Positions 1 to 11,712 are shown, counted from the stretch's first letter. The stretch is DNA of 64,000 bases from Janthinobacterium fluminis (GCF_028595325.1 NZ_JAQQXR010000001.1:1054001-1118000), one strand, 5' to 3'. The notes: a model not told the origin generated them from the letters alone. Translations and numbers: made by a program.

Positions 1-564
1 CGCCTTGTCGGGCTCGCCGCCGGCAATGGCGATGCGGGCCAGGCCGAGTAGCGCCTCGGCGGCGTCGGCCCGCTTGCGCAGCAGCAGCTCGAACAGCACT
101 TGCGCCTGTTCGAGGTCGCCGCCGGCCAGATAGGCATTGGCGCGCAGCGCGATCACCTCGCTTTGCTCCGGACTGGACGGGGCGAGGCGGATTTCGGCCA
201 GCACCTTGTCGGTCTGGCCCATCATGAGCATGGCCTTGCCCAGCGCGGGCATGATCTGCACCGGCGTGGCGCCCAGCGCCAGCGCGCGGCGCAACTCTTT
301 TTCGGCCGACAGCGGATCGCCGGCGTCGATATACAGCTCGCCCAGCAACTGGCGGGCCGCCCGGTCGTCCGGCGCCGCCTGCAGCGCGTTTTTCAATTCG
401 ATGATGGCGGCCTTGAACTGGCCGCTGTGGCGGTATTGCTGCGCTTCGGCGATCAGTTCGACCGTGCTCGGCCGCCGGTGGCAGCCGGCCTGCGCGCCCA
501 GCAGCAGCGCCGCGCAAAGGACGCTGCGCGACAGCGTCGCCAGGGCGGGGAGGTGACGGGGCAT
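1..564 (-). CDS. prsT: PrsT-like TPR lipoprotein (PEP-CTERM/XrtA system), 3' part outside window
   Basis: The minus-strand reading frame is open from the window edge to an ATG at 564, preceded by GGAG 7 bases upstream. The N-terminus has a basic start, a hydrophobic stretch and a lipobox-like AQAGC with Cys28, so it is probably an outer-membrane lipoprotein. After it come repeated 34-residue TPR units (KAAIIELKNAL, SAEKELRRALALG, QAQVLFELLLRK). The phrase order matches the large PrsT proteins linked to exosortase XrtA and exopolysaccharide export; that assignment is from family knowledge. Only the first 188 residues are in the window; full PrsT proteins are about 900 residues. It is transcribed divergently from tviB, which fits an exopolysaccharide locus. 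Confidence 0.75.
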   Translation of the reverse strand, partial: MPRHLPALATLSRSVLCAALLLGAQAGCHRRPSTVELIAEAQQYRHSGQFKAAIIELKNALQAAPDDRAARQLLGELYIDAGDPLSAEKELRRALALGATPVQIMPALGKAMLMMGQTDKVLAEIRLAPSSPEQSEVIALRANAYLAGGDLEQAQVLFELLLRKRADAAEALLGLARIAIAGGEPDKA

Positions 565-813
565 GATGTTCTCCAGGTCGGTTGGACGGCAACGCGCGTA
601 CAGGCAAGGGTAGGAAGAATGCGGCGGGCGCTCGTTGACAGCGCTCAAGACTTGCCGCTTTGCCCGCGCAATCGACGCCGCTTTGTCGCTTCTCAATAGG
701 GCGCTTTTGCACGCCTCGTAAAATCGGCTCAGACGGCCGCTACCGTCCGTGCCGCCAGGCCGCGCCCGTGGCGCCGGCGCTTTTCCCGATCAAACCGCTG
801 TGGGGTGGATACT

Positions 814-3167
<2,354 letters not shown>

Positions 3168-4562
3168 TCAGACGAGGCTGTCGGGCCGGCCCTTATGCGA
3201 CACGGTGCGCGCCAGCCCGCGGAAGTCGACCGTGTGCAGCGTCACCGGGCGGTGCCAGATGCGCCCCACATATTCCATCACGCGCTCGGCCTGGCTCAGT
3301 TCCAGGCCGCGGCCGTCGCGCTGGTGGTCGTGCCTTAATACGACGCTGGCGTCGTCGTGCAGTTGCGTGACGGCGATGCAGGGCGCGCCGTAATTGTATT
3401 TGCCGGCCAGGATAGCTTCGCGGATCGCGTGGATGTCGCGGTTGACGATGCGCGTTTCGCCGTCCTTGCGGCTTTCGTAGACGAACAGGTCGAGTTGTTC
3501 GACCATTTCCTCGTCGAGGTAGTTGCGGATGAAGCCGAAATCGTCTTCCTCGCGGCAAATGGCCCGCGCCGCCGCCACGCCGTCCCGCTCGATGATGCGC
3601 TCCCACAGCGAAAAACCCAGGTGGTAGGGATTCACGGACAGCGCCAGTTGCCGTTCGCCGGCGTAGGGGCGGACCACGTCGGAGTGGGATTTGATGGCCG
3701 ACACGTACAGGTCGTGGGGCAGGAAGCTCGCTTCGCGCAACAGCCGCGCGTGCCAGTACGAGGCCCAGCCCTCGTTCATGATCTGGCAGGCGTATACCGG
3801 ATAGAAGTAGAAAGCCTCTTCGCGCACGGCGAGGAAGATGTCGCGCTCCCAGTCGTCCAGTTCGGGCGCGTAGTTGGCGATGAACCAGAGCAAATCGTAT
3901 TCCGGCTGCGGCGGGATGGCGGCCCGCAGGGCCGACGCCGGCGGCGCGGGCGGGGCCGTTTCGCCGGGCAGGTTCTGGAAGCGCTGGCGGAACGGGCCGG
4001 GCGCGATGTCCGGCGGCGGCGCCACGCTGACGGGATAACGTGGGCGGTGCAGCGTGGAGTTGACGTCGATGTGCGGCTCCAGCGCCAGCGCGGCGTCGAG
4101 CACGGCCTCGACCCGTTCCTGGCCGTAGCGGCTCAGCGCCGCTTCGATGCGGTGGGCGCGCGCCGCGCTTTGCTCCAGGATCTGGCTGCCCGCCATCGCC
4201 ATGAAGCGGGTGAACAGCTGGTTGTTCTTGGCGAAGTCGGCGTGGCCCAGCACGTGCGCGGTGACGAGGGTGTTTTCGGCCAGGGAATTGCTGTCGACCA
4301 TATAGGCGTGGCAGGGGTCGCCGGGAAACATCACCTCGAAGATGCGCGAATTGCCCATTTGCTGGTGCACCAGTTGGTGGATGTAGCGCACGCCGAAGGA
4401 CCAGTGGCGCATGCGTACCGGCAAGCCATAGACGGCGATTTCCATCATGAAGCTGTTCGGCACCATCTCGAAGGCGACCGGATAGAAGTCCAGGCCCAGT
4501 TCCAGCGCCAGCGCCTCGATGCGGGCGCCGTATTCGGCCAGCTTGCCGGGGTCGGGGTTCAT
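3168..4562 (-). CDS. SpoVR family protein (YcgB-like)
   Basis: Member of the SpoVR/YcgB family, 464 residues, close to the Bacillus SpoVR length. Conserved-looking segments include RMRHWSFG, the VMFPGDPCHAYMVDSN region, CQIMNEGWASYWH and the NPYHLGFSLW block near the middle. The biochemical function of the family is not established; in enterobacteria it is co-expressed with yeaGH under stationary-phase control. It is the third gene of a minus-strand operon (prkA-yeaH-spoVR), starting two bases after the yeaH stop. A longer frame to 4685 exists, but the extra sequence is out-of-frame yeaH, so the ATG at 4562 is chosen. Confidence 0.9.
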   Translation of the reverse strand: MNPDPGKLAEYGARIEALALELGLDFYPVAFEMVPNSFMMEIAVYGLPVRMRHWSFGVRYIHQLVHQQMGNSRIFEVMFPGDPCHAYMVDSNSLAENTLVTAHVLGHADFAKNNQLFTRFMAMAGSQILEQSAARAHRIEAALSRYGQERVEAVLDAALALEPHIDVNSTLHRPRYPVSVAPPPDIAPGPFRQRFQNLPGETAPPAPPASALRAAIPPQPEYDLLWFIANYAPELDDWERDIFLAVREEAFYFYPVYACQIMNEGWASYWHARLLREASFLPHDLYVSAIKSHSDVVRPYAGERQLALSVNPYHLGFSLWERIIERDGVAAARAICREEDDFGFIRNYLDEEMVEQLDLFVYESRKDGETRIVNRDIHAIREAILAGKYNYGAPCIAVTQLHDDASVVLRHDHQRDGRGLELSQAERVMEYVGRIWHRPVTLHTVDFRGLARTVSHKGRPDSLV

Positions 4563-4564
4563 GG

Positions 4565-5734
4565 CTAGGCTTCCTCGGGCGCGATCTGGTGGACGAAGAA
4601 TTTGCGGATGGCGCGCCAGACGTCGTCCGTGCTGGCCAGCACGCTGCTGTAGATGGGCAGGCCGCGCCGCTCCAGCTCGTTGCACAGGCGCCGCATCTCC
4701 GTTTCCAGCGAGCGCGGCATGCCCGGCACCGTCTCGACATAACCTATGTAGTTGAGCAGACCGCCCAGTTCGGACAGCGTTTGCGCGGCGGCGGCCCGGT
4801 CCTCGGTGAAGTTTTCGCCGTCCGAGGCGTAGAACATATAGGCGTTGTACTGGCCGCCGTCGTATTTGCCGCGCACCAGCTCGCGCGTCAGGCGGAAGGC
4901 GCTGGAGGCGATCGTGCCGCCTATGCCCGTGACCTGGAAAAATTCATTTTCGGAAAATTCCCAGGCCCGCGTCGTGTGGGCGATGAAGCGCGTCTCCACC
5001 TTCGCATAACTGCGGCGTATGCCTTGCAGGGCGAAGAAAAAGAAGGCTTTCGCCAGTTTGCGCTCGGCCTGCGTCATGCTGGCCGAAACGTCGACGACGA
5101 AGAAGACGACGGCGTTGGAGCTGGGTTTGGGGCGCATCACCAACTGGCGGTAGCGCAGGTCCTCGTTGGTGAACGCAACCGGATTGTCTTGCATCGCGCG
5201 GCGCTTGATGGCTTCCTTGACGGTGCGCCGGCGGTCCAGGCGCGAGCGGGCGCCGCGCTTGTCCCAGCCTTCGCGCACCAATTCGTGTTCGTCGATGACG
5301 GCGTTGTGTTTCGGCTTGAGGCGCGGCAGTTTCAGTTCGTCCCACAGCCAGTCCATGATGTCGTCGACGGAGAATTCCAGCAGCAGGCGCACCTCGCCGT
5401 CCTGGTTGCCGCCGCCCTCCTGGTCGGCGCCCGGTTCGGCGCCGGCGGCCCCGTGCGCCGGCCGCAGCACGTCGCCGGGCCGGCCTTCGCCCTGGCCGGC
5501 GCCGGTCGCGCTGCGCGTGTCGGCCAGGCGGAAGCGGGCGTGCTCGAGCAGCCGCACCGGCACTTGCACGGTGCGTTCCTGGGGCCCCGTGATCAGGTCG
5601 GGGCCGGCGATCAGGTCGGGCAGGTGGGCCTGGACCGCGTCGCGGACCTTCTGGTTGTGCCGCAGCCAATCGCGCGCGCCGCGGGAAAACAAGTCATACC
5701 ATGTGTGTTGCGTGCTCTGCCCGGTCTGGCTCAC
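4565..5734 (-). CDS. DUF444 / YeaH-YhbH family von Willebrand A-like protein
   Basis: 389-residue YeaH/YhbH family protein. The N-terminal third is charged and includes a Gly/Ala/Glu/Gln-rich linker. The C-terminal half is a von Willebrand A-like fold with the metal-site motif DVSASM and a second conserved SDGENF segment. YeaH is the partner of the YeaG kinase in enterobacteria and the pair responds to nutrient stress; that role is inferred here from family and gene order. It is slightly shorter than E. coli YeaH (about 427 residues), mainly in the linker. It sits between prkA and spoVR with gaps of 21 and 2 bases. Confidence 0.9.
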   Translation of the reverse strand: MSQTGQSTQHTWYDLFSRGARDWLRHNQKVRDAVQAHLPDLIAGPDLITGPQERTVQVPVRLLEHARFRLADTRSATGAGQGEGRPGDVLRPAHGAAGAEPGADQEGGGNQDGEVRLLLEFSVDDIMDWLWDELKLPRLKPKHNAVIDEHELVREGWDKRGARSRLDRRRTVKEAIKRRAMQDNPVAFTNEDLRYRQLVMRPKPSSNAVVFFVVDVSASMTQAERKLAKAFFFFALQGIRRSYAKVETRFIAHTTRAWEFSENEFFQVTGIGGTIASSAFRLTRELVRGKYDGGQYNAYMFYASDGENFTEDRAAAAQTLSELGGLLNYIGYVETVPGMPRSLETEMRRLCNELERRGLPIYSSVLASTDDVWRAIRKFFVHQIAPEEA

Positions 5735-5755
5735 TGTGCGCCTCTTTTGCTGTAT

Positions 5756-7720
5756 TCATTCCTGCGCCAACAAAGTGGTGACGTAGTTGAGCGCCTCGCG
5801 GGCGCTGTGGCTGTCGTAGCCGTATTCGTCGACCAGCCGTTGTTCGACGGCTGAAATCTTGGCCTTGACCTCCTCGTCCGGGCGCTTGGCCGAGCTGACC
5901 AGCCGCAGCACGTCGCGCCTTTGTTCAAACAGGTATTGCTGTACGGCGTCGTTGAGCTGGATATGGCTGCCCAGGCCGAATTTCTCGCCGCGCTTGTAGG
6001 CGCCCATGGCCTTGCGCACCACCTCCTGGCGGAACGACTGCTTGCCGGAATCGGAAATGTGGATTTTTTCCTCGACGGCGCGCAGGAAACGTTCGTCGGG
6101 CCGCCTTTCCTCGCTGGTGATCGGGTCCTTGATTTGCCGGTTGTCGAGCATGGCCTCCACTTCGTCGAGATATTTGTTCAGCAAGTCCTGCGCCTCTTGT
6201 TCGAACGAGACGAACAGCGCCTTGTGCACGTCTTCCTTGACCCAGCGGTTGTAAAAGTCCTTGCGCGTGAGTACCAGGTAATCGACCCATTTGCGCTTGC
6301 GCTTGGCTTCGATGCGGGCATCGTTTTCGATGCCGTCCTTGAGCGCGAGCAAGACATCCATCGTGCTCAAGCTCCGCTGGTTCGAGGCGATGATGGCGTT
6401 CGACAGGGCGTTGATGACAAACCGCGGCGACACGCCGGCCAGTCCCTCGTCGGGCGCCTTTTCCCTGTCCTTGACCCGCTTCGCTTCGGCCCGGTTCACG
6501 CCCTCGACCTCCTCATCCGCGTAGATCCTGACTTTTTTCACAAGTTCCGCCTCTTTTTCCTCGCCCTCCTGCATGCGGCTCAGGATGGCGAACACGGCCG
6601 CCGCGTGCAAGACGTGCGGGTCGAGGTGGACGTCGCGGAAGGCCGGCGCCGCCGACAGGATCAGCTTGTGGTAGATGCGCGCCTCTTCGCGGTAGTTCAG
6701 CGTGTAGGGCACTTGCACGATGACCATGCGGTCCAGCAGCGCCTCGTTCTCGCTTTCCTGCAAAAACTTGCGGAATTCGGCCAGATTCGTGTGCGCCAGG
6801 ATGGTTTCGTCGAGGAAGATCAGGGGGAAGCGCGACACCTTGACGTTTTTCTCTTGCGTCAGCGTCAGCAGCAGGTAGAGGAATTCACGCTTGACCTTGA
6901 GGATTTCTATCATTTCCAGCATGCCGCGGCTGGCCGCGTAAACGGCGCCCGACCACGACCATGCGCGCGGGTCGCCCTCGTCGCCGTATTCGGCGACCTT
7001 GGACAGGTCGACCGAACCGACCAGGTCGGCCAGGTCGGCCGTCGTCGGGTCGTGCGGCGCGTAGGTGCCGATGCCGCTGCGGCCCGCTTCGGAAATGTAG
7101 ATGCGCTCGACCGGCATGCGCAGGAAGTCGCCGCCGTACTGCTGTTCCAGGCGGGCGCGGCAGTGCGGACAAGCCTCGCCGCTGACCTCGACGCCATAGG
7201 TGTCGCGGAAGCCGGCGCGCATGGTGTGCGGCACCAGGTGCAGCGGCGATTCGTGCACCGGGCAGCCGGCGATGCCGTACAGCGCGCCCGCCTCCGTGTA
7301 ACTGTATTCCTCCAGGCCCCGCTTGAGCAGTATCACCAGCGTCGACTTGCCGCCCGACGGCGGGCCGAGCAGCAACAGCAGGCGGCGCCCGACCTCGGAG
7401 CCGGCCGCCGCCGCCTTGAAATAGGCGGCGACGCGGTCGATGGCGTCCTCGACGCCGAACAGCTCGTCGGCAAACAGGCGGCAACGAAAATGCCCGTCCT
7501 CATCCTCATAGCCGCTCCAGCGGATCATGTCCCAGATGTATTGATGCGAGCTGCGCGCCAGCTGGCAGGGCGCCGCCGGCAAGACTTGCTCGATGAATTG
7601 AGAAAACGTGCCGGACCAATGGCCCACCCGGTGTTCCTGGGTGAACGCGACAAGACGGTCCAGAAAATGCGCGCGCCGGTCGACGTCGCCGGCTGAAATT
7701 TCTTCACGATTGGTCGTCAC
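5756..7720 (-). CDS. prkA: PrkA family serine protein kinase (YeaG-like)
   Basis: 654-residue AAA+-like kinase of the PrkA/YeaG family. The P-loop is GPPSGGKST; downstream come the cysteine-rich CPHCRARL, LVGSVDL, LDETILAHTN and the C-terminal PrkA kinase-like region (VSPRFVINALSNA). In E. coli YeaG is an autophosphorylating Ser/Thr kinase of stationary phase. Start choice: a GTG at 7720 has GGGAG six bases upstream, while the in-frame ATG at 7735 lacks a ribosome site, so the GTG is preferred. A further in-frame extension to 8539 overlaps the divergent protease gene and is rejected. First gene of the operon; a TATACT-like -10 lies upstream near 7776-7781 but is not certain. Confidence 0.9.
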   Translation of the reverse strand: MTTNREEISAGDVDRRAHFLDRLVAFTQEHRVGHWSGTFSQFIEQVLPAAPCQLARSSHQYIWDMIRWSGYEDEDGHFRCRLFADELFGVEDAIDRVAAYFKAAAAGSEVGRRLLLLLGPPSGGKSTLVILLKRGLEEYSYTEAGALYGIAGCPVHESPLHLVPHTMRAGFRDTYGVEVSGEACPHCRARLEQQYGGDFLRMPVERIYISEAGRSGIGTYAPHDPTTADLADLVGSVDLSKVAEYGDEGDPRAWSWSGAVYAASRGMLEMIEILKVKREFLYLLLTLTQEKNVKVSRFPLIFLDETILAHTNLAEFRKFLQESENEALLDRMVIVQVPYTLNYREEARIYHKLILSAAPAFRDVHLDPHVLHAAAVFAILSRMQEGEEKEAELVKKVRIYADEEVEGVNRAEAKRVKDREKAPDEGLAGVSPRFVINALSNAIIASNQRSLSTMDVLLALKDGIENDARIEAKRKRKWVDYLVLTRKDFYNRWVKEDVHKALFVSFEQEAQDLLNKYLDEVEAMLDNRQIKDPITSEERRPDERFLRAVEEKIHISDSGKQSFRQEVVRKAMGAYKRGEKFGLGSHIQLNDAVQQYLFEQRRDVLRLVSSAKRPDEEVKAKISAVEQRLVDEYGYDSHSAREALNYVTTLLAQE

Positions 7721-8014
7721 ATTTACTCCCGACATGAATGCGTTCAAGGTGGTGGCCGGTCGCCCGGCGCACTTAAAGTATATGGCGCTCGATGCCGGCA
7801 CGGGCATGATGTCGCTCAATGAGACAGGCGGAACCACACTGGCGCAGGGGCTATTGCGGGGGAATTTCCGGCATGCCGGTTCAACCCACATCAATGCGGA
7901 TTTGACGGGAAAAGGCACAGTGGCCGAGGGCGCCCGAGATCGCTTGGCGGCCCGCGCGCAAGGCCCGGCCCGTGCCGGGAAGACAGCGATCGGCGCAGTC
8001 AAGCAGGAGGCGAT

Positions 8015-9187
8015 ATGCAGCATAGTGATGAGAACGGCGCGGGCTTTAATGAACCGCCGGCCGGTCCGGGCCGCGGCGACGCCGGCGAGGATGCCATCGA
8101 CCGGTTCGCCGCGCCGGAGCCGGGCGCCGGCGAAGCCGAGGTCGCCGCCGTCGCCGACGTCCAGGATGCCTTCGGCGGCATCAGCATGGAGTTGCTGGAG
8201 ATGAAGCGCGGCATCGAGGCGGGCATGCGCGCGCAGATTGCCGCTTCGGCCGCGGCGCGCGCGCTGGACGCCTTCAGCGGCGCCGGCAACATCCAGGGCG
8301 TGGCCATCGGCCTGGGCGGGGGCGGCAGCGCGGGCGCGCCCGGCATGCCGGCGCTGACGCTGTATGTCGCCGAGCCGAGTTCCGTGGACCAGGTCAAGGC
8401 GGCCATCGTCGATACGATGGGCGTGCGCGCGGCCGCCAGCGACAGCGTGCCCGTGAACATCGTCGTCACCGGCGTCATCGACGCCCAGCCGCACCGCTTC
8501 CGTCTGCGTCCGGCCCCCGGCGGCGTGTCGGTCGGGCACTTCCGCATCACGGCCGGCACCATCGCCTGCCTGGCCGTCGGCCGCAGCGCGCCGCGCAACG
8601 CCCGTCTGATGATTTTAAGTAATAACCACGTGCTGGCCAATTCCAACAGCTCGGCCTTCGGCGATTGCATCGTCCAGCCCGGCCCCTTCGACGGCGGCCG
8701 TTGCCCGCAAGATCAGATTGCCGTGCTGGAGCGCTTTGTGCCGATCAATTTCGCCGGCGGCGTCAACTTCGTCGATTGCGCCACCGGCTGGGCCTGGCCG
8801 GACCGGGTGCGGCGCGAACTGGTGTTCCTCAGCGGCGGCGCGCCGGCCTTCTTCCGCATCAGCAATGCGCCGGTGGCGCCGGCGCTGGGCATGATGGTGG
8901 GAAAATCCGGCCGCACCACGCAACTGACCCAGGGCATGGTTGCCGGCATAGGCGCCACCATCAATGTCAATTATGGCGGCGGCAAGCTTGCCCAGTTCCA
9001 GGACCAGATCGCCATCACGGGCATAGGCGGCCCGTTCAGCGCCGGCGGCGATTCCGGTTCCTCCATCTGGACCTGGAATCCGCAGCGCAATCCGGTCGGC
9101 CTGCTGTTCGCCGGCGGCGGCAATATTACCTTCGCCAACCGGATCACCCGCGTGATGGCGGCGCTCGACATCAACCTTTTCACGTAA
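8015..9187 (+). CDS. trypsin-like / NAL1-type serine protease
   Basis: 390-residue protein with a perfect AGGAGG four bases before the ATG. Residues 1-45 are acidic and low-complexity, about 80-150 form a small alpha/beta domain (VAIGLGG, LTLYVAE), and 160-385 look like a chymotrypsin-fold protease. Candidate triad: His205 in SNNHVLA, Asp233 in DQIAVLE and Ser347 in GDSGSS. The order and spacing resemble plant NARROW LEAF 1-type and related bacterial proteases; this comparison is from memory. No signal peptide is evident, so it may be cytoplasmic. The next gene encodes a stand-alone relative of its N-terminal domain. Confidence 0.72.
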   Translation: MQHSDENGAGFNEPPAGPGRGDAGEDAIDRFAAPEPGAGEAEVAAVADVQDAFGGISMELLEMKRGIEAGMRAQIAASAAARALDAFSGAGNIQGVAIGLGGGGSAGAPGMPALTLYVAEPSSVDQVKAAIVDTMGVRAAASDSVPVNIVVTGVIDAQPHRFRLRPAPGGVSVGHFRITAGTIACLAVGRSAPRNARLMILSNNHVLANSNSSAFGDCIVQPGPFDGGRCPQDQIAVLERFVPINFAGGVNFVDCATGWAWPDRVRRELVFLSGGAPAFFRISNAPVAPALGMMVGKSGRTTQLTQGMVAGIGATINVNYGGGKLAQFQDQIAITGIGGPFSAGGDSGSSIWTWNPQRNPVGLLFAGGGNITFANRITRVMAALDINLFT

Positions 9188-9222
9188 AATAAGCGGCAAT
9201 GGGGGCAAGCCCGGGGGGGCGC

Positions 9223-9238
9223 GGCCGGTGTGCCGGCC
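9223..9238 (+). other. GC hairpin between protease gene and its companion
   Basis: GGCCGG and CCGGCC form a perfect 6-bp inverted repeat around a TGTG loop. There is no T-tract, so it is not a classic terminator. It lies just before the ribosome site of the small downstream gene and could affect read-through or mRNA stability. Confidence 0.35.
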
Positions 9239-9258
9239 CAACGTAGCGGAGGCGGCAT

Positions 9259-9579
9259 ATGGCAAACGATATCGACAGGCGGGCGAGAGCGCCGGAAGCG
9301 GTGGCGGGCGGCGAGGACGCCGCCATGCCCTACGAACCCGACGACGCCGGCTTTGCCGCGACGGCGCCGGTCGACGCGGCAAGGCGGCGCCACGAGCGCG
9401 CGCTGCTGGCCATCGACGGCGTGGAAGGCGTCGCCACCGGCCGCACGGCGTTGGGCAACGATGCGATCATCCTGTACTTGCGCGACGCCACGGTGCAAAG
9501 CCGGGTGCCGAGCCAGATCGAGGGCTTTCCCGTGCAAACCACCGTTACCGGGCCGATCAACGCCGGGCGCCGGCGCTGA
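9259..9579 (+). CDS. small protein related to the N-domain of the upstream protease
   Basis: 106 residues, ATG preceded by GGAGG. The central part (GVEGVATGRTALGND, IILYLRDA, SRVPSQIEGFPVQTTVTG) aligns by eye with the N-terminal domain of the neighbouring protease (NIQGVAIGLG, LTLYVAE, VPVNIVVTGVI). It therefore looks like a detached copy of that domain. The first 40 residues are acidic and low in complexity, as in the protease. Function unknown; a partner, inhibitor or targeting subunit of the protease is an inference from adjacency and shared domain. Confidence 0.6.
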   Translation: MANDIDRRARAPEAVAGGEDAAMPYEPDDAGFAATAPVDAARRRHERALLAIDGVEGVATGRTALGNDAIILYLRDATVQSRVPSQIEGFPVQTTVTGPINAGRRR

Positions 9580-9714
9580 AGCCGGCGCGTCGAACGCGAC
9601 GATTGATGTTTCTCAAGGCCGAACTTGCGCAAATCGCTAGTCTTGGCCGGATGAAACGATGCGTTGCGGCGATCCGACTGGCGGGTCCGCCCGGCCCGCA
9701 TCCGGAGGGACGCC

Positions 9715-11031
9715 ATGAAAAGAAATCTGTTCTTACGCCGCATTGCTTGCTGGTGCAGCGCGCTGGCCTTGCTGGCTCCGCTGGCCGCGCCAGCCGACGA
9801 AACCTGCAACTCGCCGTATATGGCCAACCTGATCACTGGGCAGGAGGACTATGTCCACGTCTGGACGCTGGGCGTGGCGGGCATGGGCGATGGTAACGAC
9901 AAGCTGGTCACGGTCGACGTCAACCCCCGATCCGGACAGTATGGCAAGGTCATCGGCTCGGTCGCCGTCCCCGGCCGGGGCGAAGCCCACCACATGGGCT
10001 TTACCGACGACAGGAAATACCTGTGGGCGGGGCGGCTGGAAGACAACAAGATTTTCGTGTTCGACGTCGGCACCGATCCGGCCAAGCCGCGCCTGGTCAA
10101 GACCATCGGCGATGTGGCGCAAAAAACCGGCTTTGCCGGCCCGCACACCTTTTATGCCTTGCCCGGCCGCATGCTGCTGGGCTTCCTGTCGAACGCCGCC
10201 GACGCCGGCGGCGTGACCGGCATGGCCGTCTACAACAACCGGGGCGATTTCGTGGCGCGCTATCCCATGCCGGTTGGCAAGTCGGCGGCCGGCGACGGCG
10301 ACGGCTACAACTACGACCTGGCCGTCAATCCGCAAAAGAACGCCTTGCTGACGTCCAGTTTTACCGGCTTGAACAACTATATGAGCGAGCTGGGTCAGTT
10401 GATCAAGAATCCCGAGGCCATGAAACGCTTCGGCAACACGATGGTGTTGTGGGACTTGAAGGCGATGAAGCCGAAGAAGGTCTTCAATACGCCCGGCGCG
10501 CCGCTGGAAATCCGCTGGTCGCTGCGCGAAGGCGACAACTGGGCCATCAGCGCCTCGGCCCTCAGCTCCAAGCTGTGGCTGGTGCAACAGGATGGCGGCG
10601 GCGAATGGCAAGCCCGCGACGTGGGCAATATCGGCGATCCCGCCAAAACACCCTTGCCGGTCGACATTTCCCTGAGCGCCGATGGCCGGCGCCTGTGGGT
10701 GAATACCTTCATGGACGGCAAGACCCGTTTGTTCGACCTGAGCAATCCGCGCGCGCCGGCGCAGATTTATGAAAAGACCACGGGCAAGCATGTGAATATG
10801 GTCAGCCAGAGCTGGGACGGCAAGCGCGTGTATATCACCACCAGCCTGCTGAGCAAATGGGATCTGGACAATGACGACCAGTTCCTCAAGCTGTATAGCT
10901 GGGACGGCAAGGAGCTCAAGGAGCAGTGGAAGATTGATTTTTACCGCGAAAAGCTGGGCCGCCCCCACCATATGAAATTCACCGCGGAGGCGCATCGTGT
11001 CGGCGCGCCCAAGCTTGCTGCGGCGCATTAA
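9715..11031 (+). CDS. mtoX: periplasmic methanethiol oxidase / selenium-binding protein (SBP56 family)
   Basis: 438-residue SBP56-family beta-propeller protein with a Sec signal peptide (MKRNLFLRR..., cleavage near residue 27, after APA). Family motifs include GEAHHMGF, GPHTFY, SLREGDNWA, NMVSQSWDGKRVY and GRPHHMKF, with paired histidines suitable for copper. Periplasmic members oxidise methanethiol to formaldehyde, H2S and H2O2 and need copper. The start ATG at 9715 has GGAGG upstream; a longer frame from 9664 adds a non-signal leader and is rejected. The stop lies 35 bases inside the next gene, a SCO1/SenC protein, as in known mtoX loci. Confidence 0.85.
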   Translation: MKRNLFLRRIACWCSALALLAPLAAPADETCNSPYMANLITGQEDYVHVWTLGVAGMGDGNDKLVTVDVNPRSGQYGKVIGSVAVPGRGEAHHMGFTDDRKYLWAGRLEDNKIFVFDVGTDPAKPRLVKTIGDVAQKTGFAGPHTFYALPGRMLLGFLSNAADAGGVTGMAVYNNRGDFVARYPMPVGKSAAGDGDGYNYDLAVNPQKNALLTSSFTGLNNYMSELGQLIKNPEAMKRFGNTMVLWDLKAMKPKKVFNTPGAPLEIRWSLREGDNWAISASALSSKLWLVQQDGGGEWQARDVGNIGDPAKTPLPVDISLSADGRRLWVNTFMDGKTRLFDLSNPRAPAQIYEKTTGKHVNMVSQSWDGKRVYITTSLLSKWDLDNDDQFLKLYSWDGKELKEQWKIDFYREKLGRPHHMKFTAEAHRVGAPKLAAAH

Positions 11032-11710
11032 CGCCGGGCTGGCGCTATCCTGCCTGCTTGCGGGGGCCGGCGCCGGCGAGCTTGGCGCTGGCCCGCGGCA
11101 ATTGTTTACCGCCACGCCGGCTGGCACGTATGCCTTGCCGGCCATTCAGCGGGCGCCGGCCGGCCGGGTGTTCGACAGCGACGGGCAGGTCTACGACTTC
11201 GGCCGCTTCTGCACGGGCCGCGTGACGCTGCTCAGTTTTATGTACACCTATTGCAGCGACCCGGTAGGCTGTCCGTTGGCGTTTTCGACCATGCACACGC
11301 TGCGCCAGCGTTTGCAGTCGGCGCCGCAACTGGCCCGGCGCGTGCGCTTTGTCAGCCTGTCCTTCGATCCGTCGAATGACACGCCGGAAGCGATGCGGCG
11401 CTACGCCGGCCCGCTGGCCAAGGCCGACAATGTGTTGCAATGGTATTTTTTGACGACGGCCTCGGTGCGCCAGTTGGCGCCGCTGGCCGACGGTTTTGGG
11501 CAAAGCGTGCGGGTGCTTCCGGACAGCCAGGGGCGGCCCGGACGCTTCATCAGCCATATGCTGAAAGTGTTTCTGCTTGACGAACAGGGCCGGGTGCGCG
11601 AGATTTACTCGACGGCCTTCCTGCAGCCGGACGTGATGTTCAACGATATCAAGACCTTGCTGATGGAGCGGGACAGGGCTGCGGCGCGCCCGCACAAAGG
11701 CCAGGGCTGA
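10997..11710 (+). CDS. SCO1/SenC family copper chaperone with CX5C site
   Basis: 237-residue thioredoxin-fold SCO1/SenC protein starting at GTG, with CGGAGG six bases upstream inside the end of mtoX. An N-terminal hydrophobic segment (LALSCLLAGAG) suggests export. The metal-site loop reads YCSDPVGCP with Cys86 and Cys92, a CX5C spacing instead of the usual CXXXC, while the distal histidine region (SHMLKVFLLD) is kept. The 35-base overlap with mtoX points to translational coupling, and copper delivery to MtoX is the likely role. No respiratory oxidase genes are nearby. Confidence 0.8.
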   Translation: MSARPSLLRRINAGLALSCLLAGAGAGELGAGPRQLFTATPAGTYALPAIQRAPAGRVFDSDGQVYDFGRFCTGRVTLLSFMYTYCSDPVGCPLAFSTMHTLRQRLQSAPQLARRVRFVSLSFDPSNDTPEAMRRYAGPLAKADNVLQWYFLTTASVRQLAPLADGFGQSVRVLPDSQGRPGRFISHMLKVFLLDEQGRVREIYSTAFLQPDVMFNDIKTLLMERDRAAARPHKGQG

Positions 11711-11712
11711 TA

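Noticed and set aside
7736..8539. N-terminal extension of prkA to 8539
   Set aside because: It would overlap the divergent protease gene with a strong AGGAGG site and has no PrkA-like sequence.
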